The translations under genes and the position numbers were made by a program. This document shows, piece by piece, positions 48,499 through 60,871 of a stretch of 64,000 nt of DNA (positions are counted from its first letter, which is position 1; each line of letters opens with the position of its first letter). This DNA comes from Paramecium sonneborni. Lineage: Eukaryota; Ciliophora; Oligohymenophorea; Peniculida; Parameciidae. The notes under the pieces were generated by a model. That model did not search any database. It saw only the letters and a program-made list of their open reading frames with translations, and had not been told where the DNA came from. The stretch is from contig CAJJDN010000030.1 in NCBI GenBank assembly GCA_905182985.1, positions 330,432-394,431 of the forward strand, read 5' to 3'.

Positions 48499-49355
48499 TC
48501 ATAATTCATTACTTATAAACTATTTATAAGCTTCAATGTCTCCATCCCAGGCTATATCAGCTAAATATTGACTTGATCCTTCTCCAATCAATCTATTTCA
48601 TATTACATATTTATTTTACGCTGCTTTTTATTCTTTTATTAATCCTTTTCTTAATTGTGTTAAAAATGGTTCAATCATTTTAGACATTTTATTACTAGCA
48701 TAATAATAACATCTAAATATCTTATAATAGTTTTTCGTAGATAAATATGAACTCATACTTTCAATATATAATATTTAGTTTACTTCATAGAAAAATAAAT
48801 CAGGTCATTTTCAATATCAATATCTTATGTATTAAAAATATTAAGAAGTTGATCATGATTATTTTTAAGTGCATGATATAAGATAATATAACATAAAAAT
48901 TCTTATTTATTTTTAGTCTTAATAGGCATTAAATAAAGTTCTAGTAATTTCATTTAGCATTATTGAAAAGTATGTAAATCGAAATTTTCAATACTTAATT
49001 TAGCATTAGTTTCATAAATTTTGATGGTAAATTCATTTTCAATATTTTAAACATTGATATCCTATCTAATGGATCTCAATTAATCAGAGAAATATTGATA
49101 ATCAATTTCACCAGATTTGTATTGCTTTTTGAATAATTTCAAGGCCTATTAGAGAATAGGAAGTGGACGAATTTATGAAAAGTCAATTTATTATGTTAAT
49201 CTCAAATATGGTTTATGTAGAGATTAATTACTTGGTTCTTGGGATTCTTTTTTAGGATATAAGGCATTATATAGATCACATAATTCTGCATCTTCTTATG
49301 CTTGCTTTCTAATTCTTTATAGTTGATATTTAGAAATTTTATATTAATTAGTCAT
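48499..49355 (-). CDS. SAC3/GANP-domain protein, THP3/LENG8-like
   Basis: MTNQYKISKYQLQRIRKQAQ leads to IRPLPILQQALKLFKKQYKS and then the conserved core FSDQLRSIRQDINVQNIENE followed by FTIKIYETNAKLSIENFDLH and QQCQMKLLELY, which is the SAC3/GANP segment of the THP3/LENG8 subgroup. These act in mRNA processing or export together with PCI partners. Two introns rejoin the domain: 26 nt (GTAAACTAAA...GAAAG) into MSSYLSTKNYYKIFRCYYYA, and 27 nt (GTAAAATAAA...AAATAG) into LIGEGSSQYLADIAWDGDIE. TGA 48499-48501. The start ATG overlaps the TGA of the upstream phosphatase by the four bases ATGA. Confidence 0.8.
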
Positions 49356-50308
49356 ATAAAATAATTCTTATCAGCACCAAGCATCATGCTTTTGGTTCCC
49401 AAATCTTTTTTCATATTTTCTGGACTTTCACTAAAAATATTGAAATAACGATTGTCTAATTCATCAATTTCAAGAATTGAAGCAAGATTACCATTCCTAT
49501 ATAAATAATTAGGAGCACTCCAAACAGTAATACATCTATCTTCAAATTTTAAATTAAATCCTTCATTGCATAATTAATGAGCTCTTATTAAATGTGTCAT
49601 ATTATTGAAATGTAGAAATTCTTTAAGAACTTATCCTCCAAATACAAATCCTGCTCCTCTTGGAGAAATCTTAAAACCTGGAGTATCTTCATCATCAGGA
49701 TCTGACCACATTATATCTGTAAATGCTCCCTCATGTGGAATTTCTTAAAATCTATTTAAATGTTCGATTTCATCAACACTCTCTATACACGGAGACAATC
49801 CTCCATGCACACATAATAGATTTGTACCAACTATACATGCTATTGGTATATAATCAAACATATCTGTAAAATATTCCCAAGCCTAAGTATTACCATATTT
49901 CTATTAACATTCCATGTAAAACCCATAATTTTATGTTATGCCTCTTGTTTCATGATTTCCTCTTATTAATGTAACTCGATTTGGAAATTTGACTTTAAGG
50001 AGGGAAAGTAATGTTATTACTTCCACACTATGAGCACCTCTATCTACATAATCACCTAAAAATAAATAATTTGTAAATGGAGGCTTTCCTCCCACTTTAA
50101 ATAACTCTTAAACATCATATAATTGACTTAAATAGATTTATCAAAATTAATACCCATGAACATCTCCAACTATTGTAACAGGAGTTGGAATCTTTTTTAC
50201 ATTTGGTTCTTTTGAAAATATCTCTTTTAATGTCAAACATATGAATTTTATCGCATTTTCATTTAGAAGTTCTCCTTAATATGCTTATTCAAGAAATTTA
50301 TCAATCAT
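49352..50308 (-). CDS. PP2A/PP4/PP6-type serine/threonine phosphatase catalytic subunit
   Basis: [20 protein letters not shown], then metal-binding motifs [48 protein letters not shown], the later His ligand in [10 protein letters not shown], and [41 protein letters not shown]. Length about 306 residues, as in PP2A-like enzymes, and it ends KNYFI at TGA, resembling the YFL tail that is methylated in PP2A. Closest to PP6 or PP4 by the short N-terminus. One intron of 27 nt (GTATTAATTT...TTTAAG) splits GDVHGQ. Acts with scaffold/regulatory subunits in the cytoplasm and nucleus. Confidence 0.93.
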
Positions 50309-53300
50309 ATTATATAGAATTATTATTTAACTATTTTACAAATTTCGCTGCGTTTCTAAGTACATCGTAATTATCGAAGGGATTCGTATACAGAGAATGG
50401 TTTCTTATTATATTTAAATATATTTATATACCTTTTTTTATGTGAATTTCTACTTATTGTTGAATTTTATTCATCCTATAATAAGTTTGGTAGCTTTTTT
50501 TGAACACTCAAGGAAATTTAAGGGATAGTTGCTTAAACACTTCTTATTATTCTCTCAGTATTTTATTATTTTGGTTTTGTAAACAAATTACATGTTGATT
50601 TATAATTCTCTAATTCAATTTCTAAATATTATATTAATGTATAGCATTTTGATAATTATTCTCTTTTTTATTCCAATTATTTTCTTAACTCTTAAACTTC
50701 GATATTTACATTTTATAATTATGAAAGTTAAGCTATATTCTCTTAATAATGTTATTTTGAATTTAATTACTCATCTTTCTTTGCTATCTGTTAATTTAAA
50801 TTTCTTATCATTTTTTCTTATTAAAATATCTTTTATTTTAACTCATCCATTTAATCAGATTTAATTGGGGTTGAAGGCCTTTATTTCTCTTTCACTTCTC
50901 TCCTTACTACTATTGAATTTGATTAAAGCTTTATTTTAGTCTTTTCTTCCTTCTCTTTTGGAGCTTAAAGTATTTAATTCATTACTTCATTTTATTTTGA
51001 TTAAGAATTCAATTATTATTGTAATTCCAAAAGCTAATCTTTTTATTAAAAATTTTCATATTTTTATTACATTACTTAATCACTTAAATTTGCAATCAAA
51101 TCTTATAAAGTCTCAACTTCATTTGTTTTTTATTCAAGTTTTTATATAAGCTCATTTTTTGTCTCATTTATCTCTTAAATCTCTTTTTCCAAATAATTAT
51201 ATTTATTTTATATTTATTCGTATTTCTCATAGATCTCATCATCTAAATTTCCAAAACAACTTGCATCTTAAGTGATTTTTTATATAGGTTAATTTTTCTG
51301 AAAATATTCTATTATTAAATTCAATCTTAAACTTTCTTACTCTAATTCAATCAAAATATTTTATAATTTGGCATAATCATTTTATAATTTTTTATATTCT
51401 TAATTTTCTTTTATTTTATCTTCAATTAATTCATTTTCTAATTATTAATGTTAATTTGTATAAGGGATAACTTAAAGAGACTATTCAGTTTAAATTTGAG
51501 TGCTTCGACTAGCTTTTGTATAAGTAGTTATTGTTTCAGGTGTTTGATTAAAATGATTATTCTCTGACAATTCTGTTTCTAATTTCAATTTAATTTTTTT
51601 TGAATTTTGTTTCTTTTACTAACTTCTCTTAGCTTATAATAAATAATTTAATTTTAATTTTCGAGCTTTCTAATATTAATAATCATTCTATTATTATTAT
51701 AAAACTAAATCTTCATTAAATATATCTTTTTTAGTTGAAATTTATAAATCTTATATTGCTTATTAATCAATATATTCTTTTAGTGTTATTCCATTCTAAT
51801 CTATTTATGGAAATATAAAGGCAGAATCATCCTAATTATTTTCATTAGATACTTCGCCTTTATTTTCAATAATTTCTTTATTAGTTTCATTTATTTCGAT
51901 TATTTGTTGAATAGAATTTTATAATTCAATTTTTTATTAATTATTCTCTTCTTCTATCACCCTCAAACTTTAAATTACATTTTCATTAGATTAAAACTCA
52001 TTTATAGATCCTAAATTTTATGATTATACTTCTATTTAATCTTTACTTTGAATTTATTCATAATTTTCTTCTTTTATACCCATTAATAATGGAACAGCTT
52101 CTGGAGCTAAGTAATTATATGTTTTTCTTCTTTATTATTATGGTTGAATCACTTCTTTTTATTCAATTATTTTTTCTGGCACTAGATCTTAGATCTCTTA
52201 ATTAATTTAATTAATTATTTCATTATTAAATTGATTTTCTTAGTTTTGAGATTAAATGGTATCTTATTGATCATCTATTGTATTATTAATCAAAATTATA
52301 TCATTTGTTTATGTGTATTTATCTTCTTTATTTATTTGATCTGATGATAAAATTTTAGAATTTTCTAACTTATCATTTTGTTAAGTATCTGTTCTTTAAC
52401 CAACACTAAATTATTGTATTAAATCTGATCTTTCCATTATACTTGGAAATAACTAAATTTCTTCTAATTTATGAATTGAATAAGAAACTTGTTTATGATA
52501 AGATTTTTTTTAAGAATCATGTGATACTTATATACTATTTTTTAAGAAATTTAACTATAATTCTGAAATTTTCTTTTCTAATGTTGCTATAATCTTTTCT
52601 TAAGAAGAATTTATTTGACATTGTTTATTAAGTTTATTTTTCAAATCTAAACTTTAAATCTCATACATATTTTAAACTTCATTAAATTCTAATTTTTATT
52701 CTTAATTAGATTTTATGAGCACTAATAGATATTCTAAAGAAAACTAGAGCATTTATTAACTCTACTTAGTCTTTATTTCTAATCCTAAAAATGATGACGC
52801 ATTTGTATATATTTCTTGAATTATTTTATTATAATTTTGCAAAGTAGTTTAATTCTCTTGATTTTAAGTTTCTAATTGTTTTATTACTTAGAGTAATTCA
52901 TTTTATTTCTCTTAATCTTTTTTGAATTTAGATTCTCCATCTTTTGTTTACTGTAAAAGTTTATTATATTCATAATACTGATTATTAATTTTCTATTCTT
53001 AATTTAATAATTATTCTTTAAGCAATTGTAATTGATTTTTTAAATTGTCAATCTCTTTATCACTTTCATCTTTATGTGTCTAAATGTAAGATTGCTTTAA
53101 ATTATAATCTTCTTATAATTTATCAAAATTTTCTTTCAATTTATCATAATCTTTGTCTTTCAAATTTGATAATTAAGCTAAATTTTCAATTTACTCTTAA
53201 GTATTTTTTTTATAAACTTCGAAATCATTTGATATACATTTGCATTTAATTTCCCATTATTAAATGTTCTCCTTAATAGTTTATTCTAATTCATTAGTTT

Positions 53301-54037
53301 TTTCAATTAATTTATTTTACCAATATAATTTTTGATCTGTTAACTTAGTATCATAATGATTTGATTATTTTTTAATTAATTCTTCTTTTTAATGAATAGT
53401 TTTGATTAAAGTTGTTCTGCCTGTTTCTAAATCAACAACTTTATTATTTAATTGTTTAATTGTATTTTCCATATTAAAAACCTCTTAGAAATATTGATCT
53501 TCAAGTTTTGAAAGTTATGTTTTGGAAATAGTTAGAGCTAATTCTAATTGTTTTCTTTCATTTAAAGCTTCTTATTTAGTTTTATCATAGATTTCTTTAT
53601 TTTGTTATTGAAGCTATTAAATGAGTTATCTTTCAGATAATAATTAAGCCTCCAACTATAAAATTCTTTAATCTTAATTAGAAATAGTGTCTTTATAATA
53701 CGTAATGTCTTATCGAATATAAAAAGATGTTTACCTTCATTAAGTAATTCACTAATGGTTATTAAATCAGCTAATTTTTTCAAGAGTTCTCTACTTTCAC
53801 CTTTTGCATTAATATCCATAATTAATGATGAATATTCCAAACATCTTTTGAATTATATTTTGTATACCTTTAATCTATATAATATTTTGTAGCTAAAAGT
53901 TATTCTTTCAATGATTAGCATTCTTCTGAAGATACATGGAATATCTTTTATAAATGCTAGATATTATGTCTTAACTTTAATTGAAAATGTTAACTAATTT
54001 CTTTAAGTTTTTCATTTTATAGTAGTTAATCTGCCAT
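50301..54037 (-). CDS. Very long coiled-coil protein
   Basis: Starts MADQLLQNEKLKEISQHFQL; introns of 23 nt (before CLEYSSLIMDIN) and 26 nt (GTAAACATCT...GATAAG, after LLNE) open the frame into heptad repeats (LEAQLLSERQLIQQLQQQ, ERKQLELALTISKTQLSKLE). The middle part is acidic and Gln/Asn-rich (INQINQEIQDLVPEKI; TYNYLAPEAVPLLMG), then a second coiled region (NQQIAKKDEQLNSKQHYQEN). The end depends on a 28-nt intron (GTATATAAAT...AATAAG): spliced it reads NPFDNYDVLRNAAKFVKQLN to TGA 50301-50303, overlapping the phosphatase start by 8 bases; unspliced it ends at TGA 50305-50307. About 1200 residues. Composition suggests a cytoskeletal, basal-body or Golgi tether; no family signature. Confidence 0.6.
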
Positions 54038-54081
54038 TATAATTATTAATTAAGGCTATGAGTGACTAATAATCATCTTCA

Positions 54082-54851
54082 ATGTCTATAGCTGAATCAA
54101 TTGTACCATATGTGTATGAACCAGGTCCAATACTAAACATTGTCAAGAATGGAGAGGAACTAGTCAAAAGCTCTTAATATTAAGAAGCCTATGAAGTTTA
54201 TAGTTAAGCACTCCCTTTAATATATCAAAATTCAAGACCAGAAGTCATTGAATCAACTACAGAAGAAGTTCTTTTAGGAATGGCAAAGTGCGCTCTTACT
54301 TTAAATAAACTCTCAGAGAGCAAACACTATTGTTTTGAGGTAGTCAATTCTTTAAATCTCATAAGATTTTGAAGAGTTTCCCTTAGCATCCAACAGCTCT
54401 TTTGTATTTAGGATTAATATACAAACAAGAAGGAAATGAAAAAAAAAGTGATAAATATATAAAATTAGCCTATAGCAGCAATCAAGATACAGATTATAAT
54501 TCAGAAAATTAGTTACTTCTTTAAATATTTAGACAATATTCTGATTAATCTAATCATAATTACTCTTAACTCTAAAATAGCCAAAAGTAACAACAATCTT
54601 AATAATATATTTTCATTTAATCAAAAGACTTATTAACTCAAATTGTTGCCTCCACTATTTTAGGAAGTTTTTCAACCATTATAATAAACTCAAAAAAAAA
54701 ATACACTTCTGTTAATTTATTCATAAGTGCTTGGAATTCTACTTGTATTTTTGGATGTCTAAGATTAAGTTGCTTTAGATTAAAATATCTTTGTTTTGGA
54801 ACTTATTTCTTGAGCTTATTAGCACTATATTTATATTAAAGATATTTCTGA
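54082..54851 (+). CDS. TPR-like protein with C-terminal membrane anchor
   Basis: MSIAESIVPYVYEPGPILNI; TPR-like helices follow: SSQYQEAYEVYSQALPLIYQ, LGMAKCALTLNKLSESKHYC, HPTALLYLGLIYKQEGNEKK. A 26-nt intron (GTAGTCAATT...CATAAG) joins HYCFE to ILKSFPQHP. After a Gln-rich linker two hydrophobic stretches (LLTQIVASTILGSFSTIII and TYFLSLLALYLYQRYF) near the end suggest tail anchoring. TGA 54849-54851. Divergent from the long coiled-coil gene (44 nt), so they may share a promoter. Confidence 0.65.
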
Positions 54852-54894
54852 ATAGTTGTATTATTACTCTATATATAGATTATTAATCTTTATG

Positions 54895-56579
54895 TCATTA
54901 ATCATGTAAGATTTTTGTAACCATTGGCTGCAAGGCTTCAATATACTATTTAATTTCTTCAGGATTCTTTAAATTTTAACAAAATCCTACAATATTTTAA
55001 TCTTTGTAAAGTTAACTTTTCCTTAATTATTCTTAGACTTATAACTAATAATCAGATATTTTAATTTACAAAGTCATTATTTTTATCGCAAGCAATCAAT
55101 AATTTAAGCTGTAAATGTTTCTTTTTTTATTCTAACTCTTCTGATTCACATCTTATGCTATTTAACTAATTGAAAAAATCTGCTAAATAACACTAAAAAT
55201 GTTTAGCAAAATTTTTGCTCCTCTCTTTATATCTAAATTCATCTTTTAGATCATCAGACTAACAAAGTATTTGATTTTGATCATTTAATTAACCAATATA
55301 CCAATATCTATTTTAGTAAAATCTATTATCTATACTTTGCTTCTTTTAAATATTATCTTTAATATTACGATAATAACATCAAATTTTCATTTAAAGACGC
55401 TAATTATTTTGACTATGCCTCAAGATTTTGTTGATTTTTATCATTATTTTTTTGTAATATTTCATTTTCCTTCAATAATTGTAAAATTTTTTCTTCTACA
55501 AGTTTATATATTAATTTTATAATCAAAAAAGCACTAGGACTTAAAAAGATATTTTATTCTTTTATTGATAATTAGGAATAGTCTTGTATTATTTAATTAA
55601 AAAAATAGAATTCTTCCTACCAAGCATTATTATAAAATGATGTTATTACTTAGATTGATTAAGATTTAATTAATGGTTTATCCGAAATTGAGTATTAATA
55701 TAAGCAAGAAGATACATAGCACCAATCAGCTCTATTTTATGGATCTATATCAATCATTTTTAAGATGAGATTTTCTAAGATAGGATTAATTTTAATCTAT
55801 TTTGATTGAATTATCTTTCGTATTTCAATTTTTTCTTCTTATTTATTTAACAAACCATATAACATTTCATACAAAACTATTCCTAATGAATATATGTCTG
55901 CTTTGTAAGGTGAGTAAATTCCTTTAGATGAAACTTCAGGAGCTATATAAAATGGAGTGCCCACAAATGAACAGGTTTCTTGAAAATTTAAATTTTCTAA
56001 ATATTTTGCTAAATTGACATCCGTTATTTTTACACACCCCTTCTTAATTAATATATTTTCTGGTTTAATATCTCTATGACAATAGTTTATTTAATGAAGG
56101 CTCTATATATAATTAATACTACCATTTCTCCCCTTCAACTATTTATATTAAAATATCTACAGCTTCTTATTCCTTCAATCTTTTATTATCGTTCTTTTCT
56201 AAATATTCTTTTAGATTAGCTTTGAGATTTAAATTAAATATTACATTCACATAATTCTAAAACTATATTATAATTATCTTATGTTTCAAAGTTATCTAAA
56301 AGAGTAATAACATTATTGTTATGAGCCAATTTCTTACATTTTTTAAGAATTTCAATTTCTAAATCATAAGATTATTTTAATTTTTGAGCTGATACCCTAC
56401 TTCCGCTATTAGGAATTTTTTATATTTGTTTTAATGCTACATACTTATTTGTATCAATATCTTTCGCTTCATAAACCTGGAATAACAATATTTCATACTG
56501 TGCACATTAAACCTTTCCCCAATAGTTTTTCATTATTGCAAATGTATCTACCAATAATCCTATTATGAAATTCAGCCAT
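54895..56579 (-). CDS. Protein kinase, ULK/ATG1-like, with DVN in place of DFG
   Basis: MAEFHNRIIGRYICNNEKLL leads to the Gly loop GKGLMCTVYEAKD (22-nt intron GTATGAAATA...TTCCAG after MCT), the Lys YVALKQIQK, LELCESNLKEYLEKND (25-nt intron, AAG acceptor), catalytic loop HRDIKPENIL (22-nt intron GTAGTATTAA...ATAGAG, GAG acceptor, just before LHQINYC), then TDVNLAKYL, APEVSSKGIYSPYKAD and IYSLGIVLYEMLYG. DFG is replaced by DVN; the Asp is kept but the Gly is gone. A long C-terminal part (Lys/Asn/Gln-rich, coiled) ends KILHDQ at TGA 54895-54897. ATG1-like N-lobe wording (KGLMCTVYEAKDIDTNKYV) is the reason for the subgroup guess. Confidence 0.75.
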
Positions 56580-56754
56580 TTTATTTTATAATTATTTTTA
56601 TATTCAAGTTTTTTATAATTTAATTAGATGATGTATATAATTTTTTCATGTTTTTAAAATCTTGTTAAATATGTAATACTTTATTTTAATATTAAAAAAG
56701 AAAACTCCTTATATTTATGTATTGAATTAATTAAATTTTAAATAATACATTTTT

Positions 56755-57625
56755 TCAGGCTATAGATACATTTCTAACTTTAGAAGGCCTTTTGTGCTCC
56801 ACTGGAGTCAATTATCTTTTGAATTATGGCAAAGTGATGTTTAAGTCTATCATTTTTTTATTTATAATATATTAAGGTCTTCTCTAACCTTAAGGTGCTG
56901 TTGTTGGTTTAACAGTTTAATTCATATAATTGCTATTATCGATTGATTTTTCAGATACTTTTTTTATCTGAAATGATCTATCACATTATTTCATTTCTTT
57001 TTCTAAATTTTCAGCTTATTATTATATTTTCTTTCTAAATTCATTTGCATCAAAATTATCTATAACCATATGTTCTATTTTTAATTTGACATATATATAC
57101 TTGTTAAATCTCTAATTTATTATTTCATATGTAATGAATGCCTATTGTTGTTATTAGTATTCATCTGTTTTTTATAGATTTCTTAGTGATCTTATTATGT
57201 TTATTCAGTGTGCTTTTATTCTTTCAAATTGATGACTTAAACATCAATTTTTTTTTTATGTGAATGTCTTCTAATAATAGATTTATTAGTTGTTGTAAGA
57301 TCAGACAAAGTATTATTTTAATTTAGCTCTCCTAAATCTATATAGGGTTTATCTATTAATTTTAATGTCAAGGCCTAAAATGAATCAATGGTAGGTCTGA
57401 TATTATATTCCTAATCATCCACTAAGATTTAGGTATTCTAACAATCAATCTAGTATAGATTTATAGCTGATCTTGTCATTTATTTCACTATTACTTGATC
57501 TATTGCATAGATTCAAACTTCAAAAAAGAAGGGATCTTTGCATCAATTTAATGTTCACGTATCAATTTTCTAGCTTGATGTATTATTTATTTGACTATTC
57601 CATCGACTATAATTTCTGAAATCAT
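56755..57625 (-). CDS. Unknown Gln/Lys-rich protein
   Basis: MISEIIVDGIVKQIIHQARK; an inferred 19-nt intron near 57510 joins KIPSFLK to SSNSEINDKISYKSILDC, then a mixed region (QEYNIRPTIDSFQALTLKL, DKPYIDLGELNQNNTLSDLT), a basic stretch (IIRRHSHKKKIDVQ) and, after a 24-nt intron (GTATATATGT...AAATAG), a coiled segment EFRKKIQQQAENLEKEMKQC. The C-terminus is Pro/Arg-rich (VKPTTAPQGQRRPQYIINKK, then PVEHKRPSKVRNVSIA), TGA 56755-56757. No domain recognised; the basic Pro-rich tail could contact microtubules. It follows the small kinase gene by 41 nt. Confidence 0.5.
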
Positions 57626-57665
57626 AATTATGTTTATAATAATGTTGTATATAAATAATAATTTA

Positions 57666-58484
57666 TCAAATTAAATGGGCGTCATCCTTAATTTCTTGAA
57701 GATAAGTATGATTATAAATAATATCTAAAGTGGTTCTTGTAGTTGAATCTGGTTAAAGAAATTGTTCTAAAAAATCTTGAGTAATTAAATCAATTTATTA
57801 TTTTGATATTTTTTAAACAAGTGTCCAATATTATTACCATTTTTTTTATTAAATCAATTTCCACAATTTACAATTCACTGTGGGTTTAGTAGATTTAAAT
57901 GGCATGAAACCCAAAATTAACTAAAATATTGTAACTCCTAATGAAAATACATCACTTTTGATTAATATTTAAGTATTGATATTCTCACTATTATATCCTC
58001 CTAATAAGGTTTCTTAGTGTAATTCAGGTGGCATATAGCTAAGTGTACCAACAGTTCTTTTAGCTGTACAATTAGTTATTAGTTCTGCAAATCCAAAATC
58101 ACATAAAACTATTGCTCCTTATTTGTCAATTAAAATGTTTTCTAATTTGATATCTCTATGAACAACTTAATTTTAATGGACATAATTAATGATTTTAATT
58201 AAAGTCTTTGATATCTCTTTAATAATTTGTGTGTTTAGTTTTTGAGATTTGACTACTTCAAATAAATCATATGTTTAAAGTCTTTCTAAAACTAAGTAGT
58301 TGTCTGTATATTGAATGAGTTTAACAATATGATTACTTTTAAGAAGTTCTAAAATTTGAACTTCTTTCATTCTTGATTAGATTGAGTAGAATGATTTATA
58401 TTCTTTGATTACATAATTGGGATCTTCAGTGAGGAATACATTAGAAGAAGATCCTTCACTCAGAAGAGTGGTCTTGTTATGCAT
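57666..58484 (-). CDS. Protein kinase, intronless
   Basis: One uninterrupted frame of 272 residues containing little besides the catalytic domain: LLSEGSSSNVFL (Gly loop), YVIKEYKSFY (Lys), VVHRDIKLENILI (catalytic loop), LCDFGFAELI (DFG), GTLSYMPPEL (APE present as PPE), SDVFSLGVTIFQLI and FKSTKPTVNCKLWKLI. All main catalytic residues are present. The start at 58484 is the only suitable ATG. TGA 57666-57668. Closest in layout to CAMK/SNF1-like kinases, many of which are expanded in Paramecium-type ciliates. Divergent from the pseudokinase-MORN gene with 73 nt between. Confidence 0.85.
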
Positions 58485-58557
58485 ATGCTTTTAAGAATAA
58501 TTGATTTATAATTATAAAAAATAAAAAGGTATAAATATTTTATACAGTTATAAATTA

Positions 58558-60828
58558 ATGGGTTAGACAGATAGTAAATAAGAGAAGGATTTTATGAGAA
58601 AGATAGACTCGTAGTATGAGTTTATCAAAAATTTGAATGATGCAAGTGAATGATAATAATTATAAAGTAGGATATGGAGATGGTAAATTGTTCGGTAAGA
58701 AAAATGAGAAGTCATAGATGATTGTATTAAAGAATATAAGTGTTCCAGATGAGGCTACTTATTAAGCATGGAAGAATAAATTATAGATGAGATAATAGTT
58801 AAAGCATCCAAACATTATAGAATTAAGAGGTATAAGATAATAAACATTATGATTAGAATCAATATAAGCAGAAGAAGAGTAAGTATGTAGTACTTTTTAT
58901 AAAGTAAACTTAGTATTTGAATACATACCTTAAACATTAAAGGATGCAATTGAATAAAGAAAACTAGCAGGTGCTTATTATCCAGAACAAGAGATTTTGA
59001 AAATGTTAGATGGAGCAATAGAAGGATTGGCTAAATTTTAAGAGTTGAAGATTGCTCATTAAAATTTAAGAGTACAAACACTCTCTTATTAGAATGGGAA
59101 TATTAAAGTGAGTGATATTCCATTATTAGCTAATATTACATCATTTGTTGCTGTCCTTTAAGATTATGGAGATGCATCTTAAGGCAATTATCTCTCTCCA
59201 TTATTAACTAAAGCAGTTTATGAAAGTAATCATATGCCATCACATAATTTATTTAAATCAGATGTTTATACTTTAGGAATGATATTCCTTTAAGTTTGTT
59301 TACTTTAACCTTAAGATAATTGTTATGATTACTTTGAAGGTAAAATTAATTAATAATAATTGGCCACTAATATTGATTAAGCAAGAACTATTTATACATC
59401 TGAACTTGTTGAAATTATTGAAGAAATGCTTGAGTAAGTAGAAAAAGATAGACCTGATTTTATTTAATTAAAAAATAAAAGAAAACAACACATTACTAAA
59501 TAAGAACCTTAATTTGTTGAGAGAAGTTCTCATCAATAAGAAGATGATTATCAAATGATGTTCTATTAAAATATCCCTAATTAATTTGAAGTCAATCAAT
59601 CAGTTTAACCTTCATATTAAGATGAAGGACCATCTCAATTATTAGAAGACAATTTCGATGAATTACATTAACCATTGAAAGAACCTCATCCTGCTAGTTA
59701 AAATGAACATGATATTTTAATTCATAATGCAGATATCACTAGAAAATCTATCTGTATTCTATATCCATATGTCTTTAGCTCCTATGAAATAGAATAATTC
59801 TATTGGATAAATCCATAAAAATGATATCCAAGTTTAACCAATCTCTTTCGCATAAAATAATAATATTATTAATCATGACATTTATAAAGTGCCTGATCTA
59901 TAAAAATATAATGTCAAATATGACTCTTATACTAATACTAGTCCATATAAAGATTAAGCCAATTTTAAAAAATAAGATGCATTTACATAATCAAGTTAAG
60001 TATTTAATAATAATAATAATTAATAAAAATCCAATATTTAATTACAATAATATGTCACTGCTTATTAACCATAAAGAGAATCTCTTAAAGTAAATGATTA
60101 TATGGATAAATTCCATTTCTCATCACCTAATGATATTAAACTATTTGAATAAAATAATCATATTGATTACAATCAACCAAATAGGGAATCTTATCAATAT
60201 TATTCTGCATAACCTTAAAGTAGATTTATGTCTGCTTAATAATAAACAAATTATGTTCCTTATTAAGCAATATCTCAACAAATTCCAAAATAGAATACTT
60301 CAATTTATGTTAATGAAACATATCCTAATGGATAAAGATATGTTGGAGAGAAAACTAATGGTTTAAAAGAAGGAAGAGGAAGATTATATTATAAAGAAGG
60401 AGGATATTATGATGGACACTGGAAAAATGATAGAATTAATGGATAAGGTATCTTTTGTTAATATTTATTATTAAGGAGTCCTTTATTATGCAAGTGGAAG
60501 ACCTGCTTATGATGGATAATGGGTAGATGATAAATTTTAAGGTTAAGGTATCTTATATAATGATACTCCTAAAATTGAAGATATTAATTATAGAAATCTA
60601 GAAGATATAGGATAGTAATTTATTATTTAATTTTTAAGTGGATGGACCAAATATGTTGGACAATTTTATGATGATAATAAAAATGGATCAGGAACACTCT
60701 ATTTTTTTAATGGAGATCGCTTTGAAGGACATTTTTAAGATGATTAAGTCTAAGGATAAGGTAGATTTATTTCAATCGGAGGATAAGTTATCTAAGGAAT
60801 TTGGAACTTTAATCATCTTGTATAATGA
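58558..60828 (+). CDS. Pseudokinase-MORN repeat fusion protein
   Basis: N-terminal kinase-like fold: KLFGKKNEKSQMIVLKNISV, LKHPNIIELR, FEYIPQTLKDAIEQRKLAG, LDGAIEGLAKFQELKIAHQN, NIKVSDIPLLANI, SDVYTLGMIFLQVCL. The catalytic loop reads AHQNLR (HRD Asp lost), the DFG position reads SDIP, and no Gly-loop is seen, so it should not transfer phosphate. A Gln/Asn/Ser-rich linker follows. The C-terminus has MORN repeats: YPNGQRYVGEKTNGLKEGRG, YKEGGYYDGHWKNDRINGQG, YDGQWVDDKFQGQG, YVGQFYDDNKNGSG, GDRFEGHFQDDQVQGQG. MORN modules bind membranes or junctional proteins. Introns of 25-28 nt restore each segment, the last being GTAATTTATT...TTTAAG. TGA 60826-60828. Starts MGQTDSK: Gly2 could be myristoylated (inference). 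Confidence 0.8.
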
Positions 60829-60871
60829 AATTCTATTTTTATATTTAGTAATATATAAATTATCACACTAT

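Noticed and set aside
50592..51149. Plus-strand hydrophobic ORFs opposite the coiled-coil gene
   Set aside because: They are shadows of Gln/Lys/Asn-rich codons of the minus-strand gene; Phe/Leu/Ile-rich proteins are the expected antisense reading.
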